This document shows positions 63,733 to 64,000 of a stretch of 64,000 nt of DNA, in pieces. The stretch comes from Polydactylus sextarius (lineage: Eukaryota; Chordata; Actinopteri; Polynemidae), in the NCBI GenBank assembly GCA_016801845.1, contig JAFBJX010000128.1, positions 1 through 64,000 on the forward strand, read 5' to 3'. Each line of letters opens with the position of its first letter. Position 1 is the first letter of the stretch. The notes below the pieces were generated by a model that was not told where the DNA came from, searched no databases, and saw only the letters and a program-made list of their open reading frames with translations. The translations under genes and the position numbers were made by a program.

Positions 63733-64000
63733 GAGCGCAATTATGCATATCGGCTCATTTCTCTCAATTGCTGGATTCGACTGGATTTCGACTTAATTGT
63801 CATGTTTTGTCGATGCTGCAGATTGTCCCGTTGATGGCCTATTAGCACGTTTTTGGCAAATTTGTCAAATTGGCTTATTGAACAACTTGGCCACCTCATT
63901 GCTGCTCGCAGCTATATTTATTATTATTCGCTGTCATTGGAGTCTATGGCAGCCCATAGAACTCGATTGCTCAAAAATTTTCTAATTTGGCACATTCATT
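63733..64000 (+). repeat. Satellite unit, right-edge partial (268 bp)
   Basis: Only most of block C is present, cut by the window end. ATTCGACTGG has lost a T, and CATGTTTTGTCG has gained one. Confidence 0.95.

Larger units (their letters stand above)
1..64000 (+). repeat. Macrosatellite tandem array, ~1,235-bp unit, >51 copies
   Basis: The whole window is head-to-tail copies of one unit. The anchor GAGCGCAATTATGCATAT (or a recognisable variant) recurs 51 times with spacings of 1,229-1,306 bp and never on the minus strand. No non-satellite insertion, gene, rRNA or tRNA interrupts it, and both window edges cut through units. A unit this long, built of three related blocks, fits a macrosatellite or higher-order satellite rather than a simple centromeric monomer of 150-350 bp. 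Chromosomal location cannot be told from the window. Confidence 0.98.
52506..64000 (+). repeat. Homogenised array segment 6 (right subfamily)
   Basis: Nine full near-identical units plus partial ends. Subfamily states: GTTGATGGCC, CACGTTTTTGGC, CAGCTTGGCCACC, GCTGATTCC, CATCAAAAACC, GGTGGCGCTG, CATATTGGATTT, CGCCACGAAACTC and AGCGGCGAAGCCGCC. The last units add further shared changes (ACCATCAGTTCC, TTATTCGCTG), which defines a younger local variant at the right edge. Confidence 0.9.

Noticed and set aside
1..64000. CRISPR array
   Set aside because: The repeats are 1.2 kb with no short repeat/unique spacer alternation, and the sequence is eukaryotic satellite in character.
1..64000. Centromeric satellite with CENP-B boxes
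   Set aside because: No match to the CENP-B box pattern (TTCG...A..CGGG) was found. The unit length and trimer structure do not decide location.
1..64000. Inverted copies or array orientation switch
   Set aside because: All 51 anchors are on the plus strand.

Overview
The window is one uninterrupted tandem array of a macrosatellite with a unit of about 1,235 bp. All copies are in the same orientation, and no supportable protein-coding or RNA gene was found. Taking GAGCGCAATTATGCATAT as a phase anchor, there are 51 anchors (1207 to 63733). They define 50 complete units, plus a nearly complete unit at the left edge and 268 bp of another at the right edge. Both edges lie inside units, so the array is longer than 64 kb and no flanking DNA is visible. 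The sequence is AT-rich with CpG-containing islets. It has no operon-like coding, no splice-like gene structure, and its ORFs are broken by indels from copy to copy. This is a nuclear eukaryotic satellite. Phrases such as CCGCCATCTTGGATTT, CTAGGTGGCGCT and CAGATGATCTTCAGACC resemble dispersed repeats I associate with teleost fish. That attribution comes from memory, not from a search.

Each unit is an old trimer of three related blocks. A (about 451 bp) starts CTCTAGCGCCACC. B (about 446 bp) starts CACTAGGTGGCGC. C (about 341 bp) starts CTCTAGGGGGCGC. A and B are collinear over their full length, with shared landmarks at nearly equal offsets. C shares only the start, the first part and the end. 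Every block start is a near-match to the vertebrate CTCF core motif (A on the minus strand, B and C on the plus strand). A and B each also carry a YY1-like CCGCCATNTTGG and an NF-Y-like CCAAT box. A carries a perfect CRE (TGACGTCA). B carries a perfect 20-bp palindrome around ACGCGT.

Layout: 1 to about 8,795, diverged units (1,259-1,306 bp); about 8,796-22,591, eleven near-identical units (mean about 1,239 bp); 22,592 to about 33,950, diverged units (mostly 1,272-1,306 bp) with one cleaner unit at 30,252-31,481; about 33,951-50,521, thirteen near-identical units; 50,522 to about 52,505, about 1.6 diverged units; about 52,506-64,000, nine near-identical units of a second subfamily. Changes between clean and diverged sequence are abrupt and fall inside units.

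The most interesting reading is an array with roughly three CTCF-like sites per unit plus YY1-like sites, a composition reminiscent of architecture-organising macrosatellites such as human DXZ4. The main caution is that the diverged segments are strongly insertion-biased and show repeated word-level swaps. That is also what poorly polished long-read consensus looks like, so raw-read support should be checked before any evolutionary reading of those segments.
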